A DNA stretch of 43,818 nucleotides from PHAA01 sp964494735 (GCA_964494735.1 CAZBSD010000018.1:1-43818); one strand, 5' to 3'; counted from the first letter of the stretch, positions 1 through 9,248 are shown. Program-made: numbers and translations. Notes: generated by a model from the letters alone, not told the origin.

Positions 1-101
1 CAAAGGGGAGACCTGCGGGGAAAACCTGCTGGACCTATGTCACAACGTTTACTTGGTAAACTACCTTTTGCTTTATAACTTGGTTTCAGTCGGCAACCAG
101 G

Positions 102-683
102 GTGGAATACATTTTGGCAAAACAGACCAAAGGCACGCTATTATCAAGTTCGGTAGTCGCTTTTTTCACATTCTTCATAGCGCTGGTAGTTAGTATTGGC
201 TCGGAAGCTCTGGTCAGGGCGGTAAACAATGCTCTGCTGGCGTTTGTTTTGTTAATATTGATAATAGCTTCGGGAATATTATTTGATATAATAGGGACCG
301 CGGCCGCGGCCGCTCAACTGCCACCCTTCAATGCCAAGGCTGCCAAAAAGGTATTTGGGGCATCCCAGGCGGTCAAGATCACCAAGAATGCCAGTGTGGT
401 CGCCAATTATACCGCCGATGTGGGGGGCGATATCGCGGGTACGCTGAGCGGTGCGGTGGGTGCAGGAATAGTCTTCAGTATATCCCAAGTGTTCGCAATC
501 GATGATTTGGTGCTGGCGGGCGCGGCTATGACAAGTTTTATTGCTGCCCTCACCGTCGGTGGCAAGGCTATAGGTAAAAGCATTGCCATCCGCAATGCCA
601 ATACCATAATATTTGAGGTAGCGATATTATTAGGGTGGTGGGAAAAGCTTACCGGATTGGAATTATTGAAGGACAGGAGGTGA
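102..683 (+). CDS. CNNM/DUF21-like integral membrane protein
   Basis: A 193-residue protein with a hydrophobic N-terminal third (two membrane segments around residues 13-65), a polar middle and a further hydrophobic stretch around 115-160. The C-terminal part (GKAIGKSIAIRNANTI) resembles the PKSxAxRN signature at the end of the DUF21/CNNM transmembrane domain of CorB/CorC-type Mg/Co transport proteins. No CBS pair follows, so it would be a stand-alone membrane domain; that family assignment is inferred from motif similarity. The start is a GTG with a poor ribosome site; the frame is open back to about position 60. It ends 5 nt before dxs and is probably cotranscribed with it. Bases 1-101 hold no gene that I recognise. 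Confidence 0.6.
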   Translation: MEYILAKQTKGTLLSSSVVAFFTFFIALVVSIGSEALVRAVNNALLAFVLLILIIASGILFDIIGTAAAAAQLPPFNAKAAKKVFGASQAVKITKNASVVANYTADVGGDIAGTLSGAVGAGIVFSISQVFAIDDLVLAGAAMTSFIAALTVGGKAIGKSIAIRNANTIIFEVAILLGWWEKLTGLELLKDRR

Positions 684-688
684 CCGCA

Positions 689-2602
689 GTGGAAATAATT
701 TTGGACCGGCTTAAATCGCCCCAAGATTTGAAAAAGCTATCGGTGGCTGATATGAACCGCCTGGCAACCGAAATCAGGCAGGTATTGGTCGAGAGTGTAG
801 CCGCTTCAGGGGGGCACCTGGCTGCCAATCTGGGAGTGGTTGAGCTGACCATTGCGCTCCATTATGTTTTTGACACCCCTCGAGATAAGATTATCTGGGA
901 CGTCGGCCATCAGAGTTATACCCACAAGATGCTTACCGGGCGCCGCAATCGTATGTCCGGGTTGCGCCAGTTTGGTGGGATAAGCGGCTTCCCTAAATTT
1001 GAAGAGTCACCTTATGATGCTTTCAATACCGGTCACAGCAGTACTTCCATATCGGCAGCTTTGGGCCTGGCTTTGGCCCGTGACATCCAGGGGCAGGACC
1101 ACTCCGTGGTGGCGGTGACCGGTGATGGGGCTATGACCGGAGGGATGACCTATGAAGCCCTCAATCATGGCGGCCAGGAGGGCTGTGACCTGATTGTAAT
1201 CCTCAATGACAATGAGATGTCGATATCCAAAAATGTTGGGGCGATGTCCGGATACCTAAACCGCTTGCGTACCGATCCCAACTACAACCGCACCAAAGAA
1301 GAGGTAGGGAGCGCACTGACTAGAATCCCTGGAATAGGGCCCAACATAGCCCGGGCGGCTGGAAGGCTCAAAGATACGGTCAAATATCTGATGGTGCCAG
1401 GAATGTGGTTTGAGGAATTAGGCTTCCATTACATCGGTCCGGTCAATGGGCATGATCTGGAGGCACTCATCCATGTGCTGGGCAATGCACGCCGAATGAA
1501 AGGCCCGGTTCTGATTCATGCCATAACCGAAAAAGGCCGTGGCTATGAGCCTGCCCGCCAAAATCCTGACGTCTTTCACGGGGTGGGGCCGTTTAATCCG
1601 GATACCGGCCTTCAGATCCATAAACCCCTAAAGACATATACCGAGATATTTGGAGAATACATATGTTCTGCCGCGGCCAGCGACGAAAGGGTGGTCGCTA
1701 TCACCGCCGCCATGGCCAGTGGGACCGGTCTGACAAGGTTCGCTCGTCTCTACCCGAACCGGTTCTTCGACGTCGGCATCTGCGAACAACATGCCGTTAC
1801 TCTGGCTGCTGGGATGGCTCGGGCCGGCTTAAGGCCGGTGGTCACTATTTATTCAACATTTCTGCAGAGGGCTTATGACCAGATAATCCACGATGTAGCC
1901 CTTCAGAATCTGCCGGTGGTATTCGCCATCGACCGGGCCGGTCTGGTCGGTGAAGACGGGCCCACCCATCATGGGGTCTTCGACCTGTCATACCTCAGAT
2001 CTATACCCAACCTCACCATCATGGCTCCCAGCAATGAAAACGAACTGGTGGATATGATGCATACCGCGTTAATGAATGACGGCCCGGTGGCGGTTCGCTA
2101 TCCGCGCGGGGCAGGTGAGGGCATATCTATCGCTCCGGAACCCAAGCTCATGCCCTTGGGACAACCGGAGGTCCTATTTCCCGGCTCCGACCTGGCTTTG
2201 GTGGCTATTGGGCGGATGGTTGGCTTAGCCAAAGAAACCGCCCGGATGTTGACCGATCGGGGCTTGAGCGTGGAACTGGTGAATGCCCGCTATGTTAAGC
2301 CACTCGATCCTGGCTTCATTCGTAATCTATCTAGTCGTTTCATTCGAATCGTTACCCTGGAAGATAACGCTATTTGCGGCGGGTTTGGCAGTTCGCTGCT
2401 GGAAGCGTTAGGACAGCAGTCCTTCCAAGGTGACGTTCTCTGCATAGGTATCCCCGACGAGTTCGTGGAACAAGGCCGGGTGGAGATACTGCTGGAACTG
2501 TTGAATATGGAAGCCGAATCGATTGCGGAACGGGTTTTTAGCCGGTGGCCGGAACTCGGTGGCCGCCTCACATTGGAGTTGCGTAAATTTGGCCAAAATT
2601 AG
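689..2602 (+). CDS. dxs: 1-deoxy-D-xylulose-5-phosphate synthase
   Basis: Condenses pyruvate and glyceraldehyde 3-phosphate to DXP, the first step of the MEP isoprenoid pathway, in the cytosol; it is thiamine-diphosphate dependent. The 637-residue length is normal for the family. The ThDP/Mg motif GDGAMTGG is at residues 145-152, the conserved GHQSYTH is near 74, and the catalytic glutamate in ICEQHAV is E366. A C-terminal transketolase-like domain follows. I chose the GTG at 689 because AGGAGG lies at 675-680, 8 nt upstream, and the protein then begins as family members do; the frame is open further upstream. It is followed with a 14-nt overlap by tlyA. Confidence 0.95.
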   Translation: MEIILDRLKSPQDLKKLSVADMNRLATEIRQVLVESVAASGGHLAANLGVVELTIALHYVFDTPRDKIIWDVGHQSYTHKMLTGRRNRMSGLRQFGGISGFPKFEESPYDAFNTGHSSTSISAALGLALARDIQGQDHSVVAVTGDGAMTGGMTYEALNHGGQEGCDLIVILNDNEMSISKNVGAMSGYLNRLRTDPNYNRTKEEVGSALTRIPGIGPNIARAAGRLKDTVKYLMVPGMWFEELGFHYIGPVNGHDLEALIHVLGNARRMKGPVLIHAITEKGRGYEPARQNPDVFHGVGPFNPDTGLQIHKPLKTYTEIFGEYICSAAASDERVVAITAAMASGTGLTRFARLYPNRFFDVGICEQHAVTLAAGMARAGLRPVVTIYSTFLQRAYDQIIHDVALQNLPVVFAIDRAGLVGEDGPTHHGVFDLSYLRSIPNLTIMAPSNENELVDMMHTALMNDGPVAVRYPRGAGEGISIAPEPKLMPLGQPEVLFPGSDLALVAIGRMVGLAKETARMLTDRGLSVELVNARYVKPLDPGFIRNLSSRFIRIVTLEDNAICGGFGSSLLEALGQQSFQGDVLCIGIPDEFVEQGRVEILLELLNMEAESIAERVFSRWPELGGRLTLELRKFGQN

Positions 2603-3404
2603 GTTGGATAACCTGGTCCACAGCCGGGGTTTGGCTGACAGCCGCGAGAAGGCCCGGGCCATGATTATCGCCGGAGAAGTACGGGTCGCTGGCACCCAAG
2701 TCGTGAAACCAGGAACCCAGGTTGAGGATTCCACCGAGATCAGCGTTGATTCCCGCCGCCAGAAATATGTGAGCCGGGGAGGCTTTAAACTGGAAGGCGC
2801 CATTGAACAACTGGGCTTGGATTTCAGGGGCAAGGTAGTATTGGATGTCGGCGCCTCTACTGGCGGGTATACCGACTGTGCCCTGCAACACGGTGCTGCC
2901 AGGGTGTTTGCTCTCGATGTTGGCTATGGGCAGTTGGACTGGGCTCTTCGCAACGATCCGCGGGTGGTAGTATTTGAGAGGACCAATATTCGCTATTTCG
3001 ATGCTGCTCAACTGGATGAGCCGGTAGATATCGTCACCATGGACGTGTCTTTCATCTCTATCCGATTGATTTTCCCGGTGTTGAGGGATATGCTCCGGTC
3101 TGGCGGCGAGATAATAAGCCTGGTAAAACCGCAATTCGAAGCAGGCCGGGACAAAGTGGGCAAGCATGGAGTGGTCAAAGACCCGGCGGTCCACCAGGAG
3201 ATACTGCAGCGGTGTATTGAGTCTGCGGCAGACTCGGGATTGACCTGTGTCGGGGTAGCTTTTTCCCCCATCAAAGGCCCTAAAGGGAACATCGAGTATT
3301 TTATCCATCTAAAGAAGACTGCTGGACTTGCCCAAGTGAGTCCCGCTCAAATAGACGAAGCGGTACGTAAAGCTCATAGCGTCCTAGGGGGTATAACTGA
3401 ATGA
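2589..3404 (+). CDS. tlyA: TlyA-family S4-domain RNA methyltransferase (YqxC-like)
   Basis: A 271-residue protein with an N-terminal S4 RNA-binding domain (about residues 1-60, RLDNLVHSRGLADSREKA) followed by an FtsJ-like SAM methyltransferase domain with the glycine-rich motif DVGASTGGYTD near residues 82-92. Family members methylate ribosomal RNA 2'-O positions in mycobacteria; the target in Clostridia is not established. The TTG at 2589 is preferred over longer options because GGAG at 2575-2578 sits 10 nt upstream and the S4 domain starts immediately. It overlaps dxs by 14 nt and its stop overlaps the nadK start (ATGA), suggesting translational coupling. Confidence 0.9.
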   Translation: MAKIRLDNLVHSRGLADSREKARAMIIAGEVRVAGTQVVKPGTQVEDSTEISVDSRRQKYVSRGGFKLEGAIEQLGLDFRGKVVLDVGASTGGYTDCALQHGAARVFALDVGYGQLDWALRNDPRVVVFERTNIRYFDAAQLDEPVDIVTMDVSFISIRLIFPVLRDMLRSGGEIISLVKPQFEAGRDKVGKHGVVKDPAVHQEILQRCIESAADSGLTCVGVAFSPIKGPKGNIEYFIHLKKTAGLAQVSPAQIDEAVRKAHSVLGGITE

Positions 3405-4210
3405 GATTGCTTCTGGTCAACAACAGACGGCTTAAAAACACGGTGGAGATGGGCGAAAGGTTAGCCGCCACGTTGCACCACCTGGGAGCAGAGGTGCTTA
3501 TCGACAGCGGCGGTGCGGATATCGCTCCCCCGTCGTGTGATGCCATAATCGTCCTGGGTGGCGACGGTACCATGATAAGGGCCGCACGTCAATACGCGGA
3601 TCGAGAAGTACCAGTGCTGGGCGTAAACATGGGGACAGTCGGGTTTTTAAGCAATATCAGGGCCGATGAGTTGGAACAGTACCTGGATCGTTTCTTGCGC
3701 GGAGACTTCAGCCTTGAGGAGAGGATGCTGCAGGAAATCAGCCTGACCCAGGGTAAAACCGCTATATGCACACTGTTAAGTTTGAACGAAGTCAGCATTA
3801 AGTCCAAAGGGGCCCGGCTCATAACCCTCGATGTGAAGGTGGAGGGACACCGCCACGGTGTGTACCGCGGTGACGGTCTGATTGTCGCCACCCCCAGTGG
3901 TTCAACCGCCTATTCGTTGTCCTGCGGGGGCCCAATCATCGACCCGGGGCTGGACGCATTCGTTCTTACTCCCATAACATCTTATCTGCTTAACAAACGG
4001 CCCTTGGTCATCGCCGCCGACAAACAAATCGACGTGTATCCTCTCGATGGCGAAGAATACTACGTGGCAGTGGATGGACAGATGAGCCGGGAAATCAGCG
4101 CCGACTGTTCGGTGCGTATCAGAAGGTCCGGCTATAGGCTTAAGCTGGCTATCATGAAACCGCGTTATTTTTTCGAGACTATAATGGATCGATTGCAGCG
4201 TGACCATTGA
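3401..4210 (+). CDS. nadK: NAD kinase
   Basis: Phosphorylates NAD to NADP using ATP or polyphosphate; cytosolic and essential for NADPH supply. 269 residues, the usual size for the short bacterial form. The signature GGDGT is at residues 53-57, and the NAD-binding region with TPTGSTAY-like TPSGSTAYSLS occurs near residues 164-174. The start ATG overlaps the tlyA stop. It sits in the conserved Firmicute order tlyA-nadK-argR-recN. Confidence 0.95.
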   Translation: MRLLLVNNRRLKNTVEMGERLAATLHHLGAEVLIDSGGADIAPPSCDAIIVLGGDGTMIRAARQYADREVPVLGVNMGTVGFLSNIRADELEQYLDRFLRGDFSLEERMLQEISLTQGKTAICTLLSLNEVSIKSKGARLITLDVKVEGHRHGVYRGDGLIVATPSGSTAYSLSCGGPIIDPGLDAFVLTPITSYLLNKRPLVIAADKQIDVYPLDGEEYYVAVDGQMSREISADCSVRIRRSGYRLKLAIMKPRYFFETIMDRLQRDH

Positions 4211-4270
4211 GATTTTAGATTTGATAAAGAGACAGGTCCAGGTGGATGGACCACCACAAGGAGGGAAGCC

Positions 4271-4720
4271 ATGAAGTCCAGGCGGCATTTTGCTATCAGG
4301 GAGATTCTTGGCGCCGGTCTTATCCGCACCCAGGAAGAGTTGGGCGAGGCACTTCGCAACAAGGGGTTTGATGTCACCCAGGCCACTGTCTCCCGTGACA
4401 TCAGAGAATTAAGGCTGGCCAAGGTCCCTGCCGACGACGGTTATTATTATGCCTGGCCTGATACCAGAGTTCCAATTCAGCTGCAGCGTGCCAAACGGGT
4501 CTTCAGCGATTCGGTGGTGAGTCTGGCCTCCAGCGAAAATATTATAGTCATCAAGACGTTACCGGGAGCAGCCCAATCGATTGGCTCCTTGATCGATTCC
4601 CTTGACAATCCGCAGATCCTGGGCACGGTGGCCGGTGACGACACCATTTTGGTGGTAGCCAGAACCAAGGGTGCAGTTGCAGGAGTGGAATCATTTTTTG
4701 AAGATCTGATACGGTCTTAG
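4271..4720 (+). CDS. argR: Arginine repressor ArgR/AhrC
   Basis: A 149-residue transcription factor. The N-terminal winged helix-turn-helix (residues 1-70, with TQATVSRDIRELRL as recognition region) is followed by a C-terminal arginine-binding oligomerisation domain carrying the GTVAGDDTILV motif. Family members repress arginine biosynthesis and activate catabolism as hexamers. AAGGAGGG at 4257-4264 provides a strong ribosome site. In the 60-nt gap before it, GGTCCA and TGGACC form a small dyad around 4234-4251. I see no ARG box here. Its place before recN is a conserved Firmicute arrangement and does not imply a DNA-repair role. Confidence 0.93.
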   Translation: MKSRRHFAIREILGAGLIRTQEELGEALRNKGFDVTQATVSRDIRELRLAKVPADDGYYYAWPDTRVPIQLQRAKRVFSDSVVSLASSENIIVIKTLPGAAQSIGSLIDSLDNPQILGTVAGDDTILVVARTKGAVAGVESFFEDLIRS

Positions 4721-4805
4721 CCAGTGAACCGGTGGCTTCCTGCGTGAGTTGTCAATTGCCGGGGAGGTTCCATTTGTTTTGGTGGGCAGGCTTTGATTCT
4801 GTGCC

Positions 4806-4835
4806 TTGAAGTCTTCCAGAAGTTAAGTTTAAAAT
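4806..4835 (+). promoter_or_regulatory. Possible SigA-type promoter for recN
   Basis: TTGAAG (4806-4811), an 18-nt spacer and TAAAAT (4830-4835) stand 57 nt before the recN start. The -35 matches 4 of 6 and the -10 matches 5 of 6 bases of the vegetative consensus. No Bacillus-type LexA box (CGAAC-N4-GTTCG) is visible in the 172-nt gap. Confidence 0.4.
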
Positions 4836-4892
4836 GAGTTCGGAGGTATATCGGGGTCAGAGTAATAATTCCATTGCCTCGATTACAAGATT

Positions 4893-6584
4893 ATGCTGGA
4901 AGAGCTATACATAAACAATTTCGTTTTGATAGATGATATGAACCTGCAATTCTCTGCCGGCGTCAATGTGTTAAGCGGAGAGACCGGAGCGGGCAAGTCC
5001 ATAATCATCGATGCGCTGGGCGTGCTGCTGGGTGACCGCATCAATGTCGATCTGATCAAGGACGGCAGCCGCCGGGCGATTATCGAGGGAGTATTCGATG
5101 TGGGCGGCAATCAGGATGCGCTCACTTTTTTGTCGCAGCAGGGTTTGAGCGAAGAACAAGAAGCAGGCAAGGTGATACTGAGCCGGGAAATCCATCCCGG
5201 CGGTAAATCCGGAGCCAGGATAAATCGCCGCCCGGTGAACGTTGCAACCCTAAAAGCCTTTACATCCAGCCTGGTCGACATTCACCTTCAAGATGACCGC
5301 CAGAATATAATGAAGCCGGTCTATTATGTTGATTACCTGGATGGTTTTGCGGGAAATATTGAGGAAATCCTTACTGCAGTGGCCTCAAAATACCGCCAGC
5401 TGCAATTGCGCCAAAAACACTTGCAGGAGTTGCAGCAAAGTTTGCAGACGCGCCATCAGCGACTAGACTACCTGGAATTTCAGATCAGGGAGATCGAATC
5501 CGCCCGGTTGCGCGAGGGTGAGGAAGAGGAATTATCCTTAAAGCGTGACAGGATCAGGAATGCGGAACGTTTAATCAGAGGCAGCAACCTCTTGCTGGAG
5601 TTGCTTTATAGTTCCGGGGAGGCACCCAGTGCCCACGATCAGATAGCGACCGGATTGAATGAGGTGATGCACTTGAGAAGTGACACCTTCTTCGCGTCGC
5701 TGGCAGAACCCCTGGAGAACATATACTATTCTCTCCAGGAAGTATCCGGCCGGTTGGCCGACTTCAAAGCGACGCTGGATTTTGAACCAAGCGAACTGGA
5801 GGAAGCAGAGAACCGCCTCTACACTATCGGCCGCCTAAAGACTAAATATGGTGCTGGGGTGGAGGAAATTCTGGCTTATCTGGATGAATTGCGCCGGGAA
5901 AAAGAGAGTCTCCTGGAGAGTGAGGACAGATTGGAGCAGGTCAAGCGGGAAGTTGCCCAGACATGGGATGATTATACGCGCAGTGCCGAATTGCTCAGTC
6001 AGCATCGCTCCGCGGCGGCAGTTCTCCTGGCTCAGAAGGTACGGACAGAATTGGTAGATTTGAATATGCCCAACATAGGTTTTGAAATAAGGTTGTCCCG
6101 CCGAGAATCACCTGGGATCAAAGGCATGGACGATGTCGAGTTTTTGATTTCCCCTAACCCGGGAGAAGATCTTAAACCGGTGAATCGGATCGCCTCAGGG
6201 GGCGAGATATCAAGGTTTATCCTGGCTTTGAAAACCGCCTTGGCCGATGTATACAAGATGCCGACATTGATATTTGACGAGATAGACGTCGGATTGGGTG
6301 GTGAAGCCTTGAATTCGGTAGCCCGTAAATTGGGTGAACTGGCCCGCGACCACCAATTGATACTAGTGACCCATTCTCCCCAGGTGGCCAGTTATGGTGA
6401 CCATAACCTTACTGTCGAGAAGACGGTGACCGATGGCCAAACCTACACTAGAGTCAGGCATCTTGACGCGGAGGGGAAGCTGCTGGAGATTGCCAGAATG
6501 ATGGCGGGAGAGGGTTATTCGCAGTTGACCTTGGACCATGCCCGGGAGATGGTAGCCTCGGCTCAAGCTCAGAGAAAAAAATAA
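4893..6584 (+). CDS. recN: DNA repair protein RecN
   Basis: An SMC-like ATPase that acts early in double-strand break repair, 563 residues. Walker A GETGAGKS is at residues 29-36; a long coiled-coil region rich in E, R and Q occupies roughly 150-370; the ABC signature region (ASGGEISRF) and Walker B LIFDEIDVGLGG (D462, E463) are near the C-terminus, followed by VTHSPQVAS. The ATG at 4893 gives the family-typical N-terminus and the frame closes upstream at 4866, yet no good Shine-Dalgarno stands in front of it, so translation initiation may be weak. Confidence 0.95.
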   Translation: MLEELYINNFVLIDDMNLQFSAGVNVLSGETGAGKSIIIDALGVLLGDRINVDLIKDGSRRAIIEGVFDVGGNQDALTFLSQQGLSEEQEAGKVILSREIHPGGKSGARINRRPVNVATLKAFTSSLVDIHLQDDRQNIMKPVYYVDYLDGFAGNIEEILTAVASKYRQLQLRQKHLQELQQSLQTRHQRLDYLEFQIREIESARLREGEEEELSLKRDRIRNAERLIRGSNLLLELLYSSGEAPSAHDQIATGLNEVMHLRSDTFFASLAEPLENIYYSLQEVSGRLADFKATLDFEPSELEEAENRLYTIGRLKTKYGAGVEEILAYLDELRREKESLLESEDRLEQVKREVAQTWDDYTRSAELLSQHRSAAAVLLAQKVRTELVDLNMPNIGFEIRLSRRESPGIKGMDDVEFLISPNPGEDLKPVNRIASGGEISRFILALKTALADVYKMPTLIFDEIDVGLGGEALNSVARKLGELARDHQLILVTHSPQVASYGDHNLTVEKTVTDGQTYTRVRHLDAEGKLLEIARMMAGEGYSQLTLDHAREMVASAQAQRKK

Positions 6585-6614
6585 ATAGGAGATCGGTTCC
6601 CTTCCGATAAGACC

Positions 6615-6644
6615 GTATATTATGCCGCCGGCGCGGGGACAATA
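6615..6644 (+). promoter_or_regulatory. SigF-type promoter upstream of spoIVB
   Basis: GTATA (6615-6619), 15 nt, then GGGGACAATA (6635-6644) fits the Bacillus SigF consensus GYATA-15-GGnnAnAnTr at every defined base. It lies 30 nt before the spoIVB start. In B. subtilis spoIVB is made in the forespore under SigF and SigG, so a forespore promoter here is expected. The same stretch contains the dyad GTATATT / AATATAC. Confidence 0.65.
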
Positions 6645-6673
6645 TACCGTAATAATTTCGGGAGGGAATATTT

Positions 6674-8065
6674 TTGCCCAAAATTCGCCCGCTTATCGGT
6701 ATTTGCCTGTCTCTCTTATTGGTAGCCCTTTGCCTCCACCCTCAGGTCAGAATGATAATGGGACTGCCGGCGACTCAAAAGATGATGGTTGGTGAGACCA
6801 GTCTCATCAATCTACAGCTTCCAGAACGATTGCAAAAGAGTATCGAATTGACGGTTGCCCATTCGGCTCAAAATGTATTTGCCTCCCGGGAGGACGCCGC
6901 CGTAAGTGTTGCCCGCAGCCGCACCGGGTACGAGATAATGGCGTTGAAACCGGGCAAGGTCGATATCAGCCTCAATCTATGGGGCTACATACCTTTAAGA
7001 TCAATCCAGGTCGAATCACTGCCCCCCAGAAGGATGGTGGTCGGCGGACACTCCATCGGGGTTTTCCTGCATTCTCAAGGGATCATGGTGGTAGGGTTTG
7101 CGCCCATCGTGGGTGATGATGGACAGAAGCTGTATCCCGGCCGGGACGCAGGCATGGAGATTGGCGACCTCATCATGGGAGTCGATGACCAACCAGTAAA
7201 CACCGAAATGGATCTGGCCCAGATAATAGACAATAAGGCCAGTGAAAGCATGAAGCTGACCGTCAACCGCCGGGGCAGGGAATTGGCGGTAACCTTGGCT
7301 CCGGTACATTGCTCTGAAACTGGCCGTTTCCGGATCGGTCTCTTCATCCGCGACGGGGTAGTGGGCGTGGGTACCATGACCTGTTGGGATCCACAAACCC
7401 ACTACTATGCTGCCTTGGGTCATATAATTGTAGATGCTGACACTAAACAGGGGATCAACGTGATGAAGGGAAAGATTGTCAGTGCCTCTATCCAGACCAT
7501 CAAACCGGGACGGCCCGGTTGGCCGGGGGAAAAGATCGGGGTGTTCAGCGACAAGAGTAATCTGACTGGCAACATCGTGAAAAATTCACCTTCTGGGATA
7601 TACGGACAGATGGAGGTCCAGCCGGCCAATCCATACTATCCTTACTATATGCCGGTTGCCTATGCCCACCAGGTCAAAGAGGGTCCGGCCCAAATCATGA
7701 CCGTCATCAACGGAGAAGATATCGAAAAGTTCGATATCGAAATCCAGAAGAAATATACTTCCCGCGCCAATGGCAAGGACATGGTCATAAAAATCACCGA
7801 TCCGCGCCTGATAAGCCTTACAGGCGGTATCGTGCAGGGTATGAGCGGAAGTCCTATAATCCAGGATGAGCACCTGATTGGAGCCGTAACCCACGTATTC
7901 CTGAATGATCCGCAGTCTGGCTACGGCATTTTTATGGATAATATCCTGTCGGAAATGCCCACCGAAACCAGTGAGCTCCAGAAAGTTTCGACAACATTCA
8001 CCCTGAGCCAACCCGAGCTAAGTTCAGCAGCAATCAAATCACTGGCTAACCGAGTTGAAATATAG
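6674..8065 (+). CDS. spoIVB: SpoIVB serine peptidase (sporulation signalling)
   Basis: A secreted S55-family serine peptidase that is released from the forespore and triggers pro-SigK processing by cutting SpoIVFA. It has 463 residues, somewhat longer than the roughly 425 of B. subtilis. It has an N-terminal membrane or signal segment (residues 4-20) and a PDZ domain around 125-200 (AGMEIGDLIMGVDDQPVN). The peptidase domain holds the catalytic histidine in ALGHI (H250) and serine in GMSGSPI (S393). The TTG start at 6674 has GGGAGG at 6660-6665 ahead of it. It sits between recN and spo0A, the order seen across spore-forming Firmicutes. Confidence 0.95.
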   Translation: MPKIRPLIGICLSLLLVALCLHPQVRMIMGLPATQKMMVGETSLINLQLPERLQKSIELTVAHSAQNVFASREDAAVSVARSRTGYEIMALKPGKVDISLNLWGYIPLRSIQVESLPPRRMVVGGHSIGVFLHSQGIMVVGFAPIVGDDGQKLYPGRDAGMEIGDLIMGVDDQPVNTEMDLAQIIDNKASESMKLTVNRRGRELAVTLAPVHCSETGRFRIGLFIRDGVVGVGTMTCWDPQTHYYAALGHIIVDADTKQGINVMKGKIVSASIQTIKPGRPGWPGEKIGVFSDKSNLTGNIVKNSPSGIYGQMEVQPANPYYPYYMPVAYAHQVKEGPAQIMTVINGEDIEKFDIEIQKKYTSRANGKDMVIKITDPRLISLTGGIVQGMSGSPIIQDEHLIGAVTHVFLNDPQSGYGIFMDNILSEMPTETSELQKVSTTFTLSQPELSSAAIKSLANRVEI

Positions 8066-8160
8066 CATATTCCGAATTGTATTTTGCTGTTCTAAAATGG
8101 CACCTGATGCGATATTATGATGCAATTTAGTGCAAGGTAAAAAGAGGTAAATTATTCCCA

Positions 8161-8171
8161 ATCGTCGAAAA
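8161..8171 (+). promoter_or_regulatory. Spo0A box upstream of spo0A, with a nearby TATAAT
   Basis: ATCGTCGAAAA matches the 0A-box consensus TTTGTCGAAAA at 9 of 11 positions. A TATAAT follows at 8179-8184, about 43 nt before the spo0A start. In B. subtilis Spo0A controls its own gene through 0A boxes, so autoregulation is a reasonable inference. I could not find a convincing SigH promoter in this gap. Confidence 0.5.
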
Positions 8172-8226
8172 GCGTTTCTATAATTACATAAAGACGCATT
8201 TTATGTGGCGAGGGAGGAAATACAAA

Positions 8227-9024
8227 ATGATTGGGGAAATGACTCAAATCAGAGTCCTGGTGGCAGACGACAATCGGGAATTTTGCAGCATTTTAAATGA
8301 TTACTTTTCCAACGAGCCTGACTTCGAGGTCGTAGATGTATGCTCCAATGGTGTTGAGGTACTGGATATACTGGAGAAGAAGGATGTTGATGCCTTGATC
8401 CTGGATCTCATCATGCCTTACATGGATGGGATAGGGGTATTGGAGAAAGTGAGCGAACTAAATCTTAATCCCCGGCCCAAGATCATAATATTGACCGCCT
8501 TCGGGCAGGAGAATATCACCCAGAAGACTGAGCAGTTAGGTGCGGATTACTACATACTCAAACCCTTCAATCTCCAGGTCTTGGGTGACAGAGTCCGGCA
8601 AGTGGTGCGGGATATCAAACCCAACCTGGAAAAACGCCCCTCTGCTTCGGTAGTCATGCCTACCACCCCTAAGAATCTGGAGTTGGAAGTTACCCGAATC
8701 ATCCACGAAATAGGGGTCCCGGCCCATGTCAAAGGCTATCAGTATCTGCGCGCCGCAATCATGTTGGTAACTGAAGAGATCAACTATTTGGGGGCTGTTA
8801 CGAAGGAATTATACCCGACTATCGCCAAACGTTATGATACCACTCCCAGCCGGGTTGAGCGCGCCATCCGCCATGCTATCGAACTGGCCTGGGATAGGGG
8901 TGATGTCGACCGGATCAACAAATTCTTCGGCTACACTATAAATGGAGAAAAAGGCAAACCGACCAACTCTGAGTTTATCGCCATAATTGCCGATAAACTA
9001 AGATTGGCCAGCAAAGTCAGCTGA
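8227..9024 (+). CDS. spo0A: Sporulation master regulator Spo0A
   Basis: The response regulator that commits the cell to sporulation. The receiver domain (residues about 7-125) has the acidic pair D14/D15, phosphoacceptor D60 in LDLIMPYMDG and K112 in LKPF. The Spo0A-specific C-terminal DNA-binding domain (about 155-265) carries the family motif around TPSRVERAIRHAIE, the recognition helix region. The ATG at 8227 is chosen because AGGGAGG (8211-8217) lies 9 nt ahead; an earlier ATG at 8203 lacks a site. 265 residues, as in other Clostridia. Confidence 0.96.
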   Translation: MIGEMTQIRVLVADDNREFCSILNDYFSNEPDFEVVDVCSNGVEVLDILEKKDVDALILDLIMPYMDGIGVLEKVSELNLNPRPKIIILTAFGQENITQKTEQLGADYYILKPFNLQVLGDRVRQVVRDIKPNLEKRPSASVVMPTTPKNLELEVTRIIHEIGVPAHVKGYQYLRAAIMLVTEEINYLGAVTKELYPTIAKRYDTTPSRVERAIRHAIELAWDRGDVDRINKFFGYTINGEKGKPTNSEFIAIIADKLRLASKVS

Positions 9025-9035
9025 TAAAAACATAT

Positions 9036-9060
9036 TGGCTGGTTGAGATGGGCCCAGCCA
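9036..9060 (+). terminator. Hairpin after spo0A, possible terminator
   Basis: TGGCTGG (9036-9042) pairs with CCAGCCA (9054-9060) twelve bases after the spo0A stop. The following bases are AT-rich but not a clear T-run, so this is a weak terminator candidate. The rest of the interval to 9250 shows nothing recognisable apart from AT-rich sequence. Confidence 0.4.
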
Positions 9061-9248
9061 TAATATTTAGAGACTGAGCTATTGAAAACAGACTAATTGC
9101 TGAATAACAAACCAACTAATATCCCTTGTTTATTGGTTCCCAAAACCGATGAATAAGGGGTAATTTTTTCTGGGCGAGCGGTATCGGCATTGCGTTACTC
9201 ATACCGTGAGGGTTGTGTTTAATTATTAATCGAGGAAATGCAGGTATA

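Noticed and set aside
2568..3308. A 246-codon open frame on the minus strand across tlyA
   Set aside because: It lies fully opposite a strongly conserved gene, has no ribosome site and encodes no recognisable motif; such long shadows are common at this base composition.
4234..4251. GGTCCA/TGGACC dyad before argR as an ArgR operator
   Set aside because: It bears no likeness to ARG boxes, which are AT-rich; it is probably only a small RNA hairpin.
4721..4892. A LexA/SOS box ahead of recN
   Set aside because: No CGAAC-N4-GTTCG match or close variant was found.
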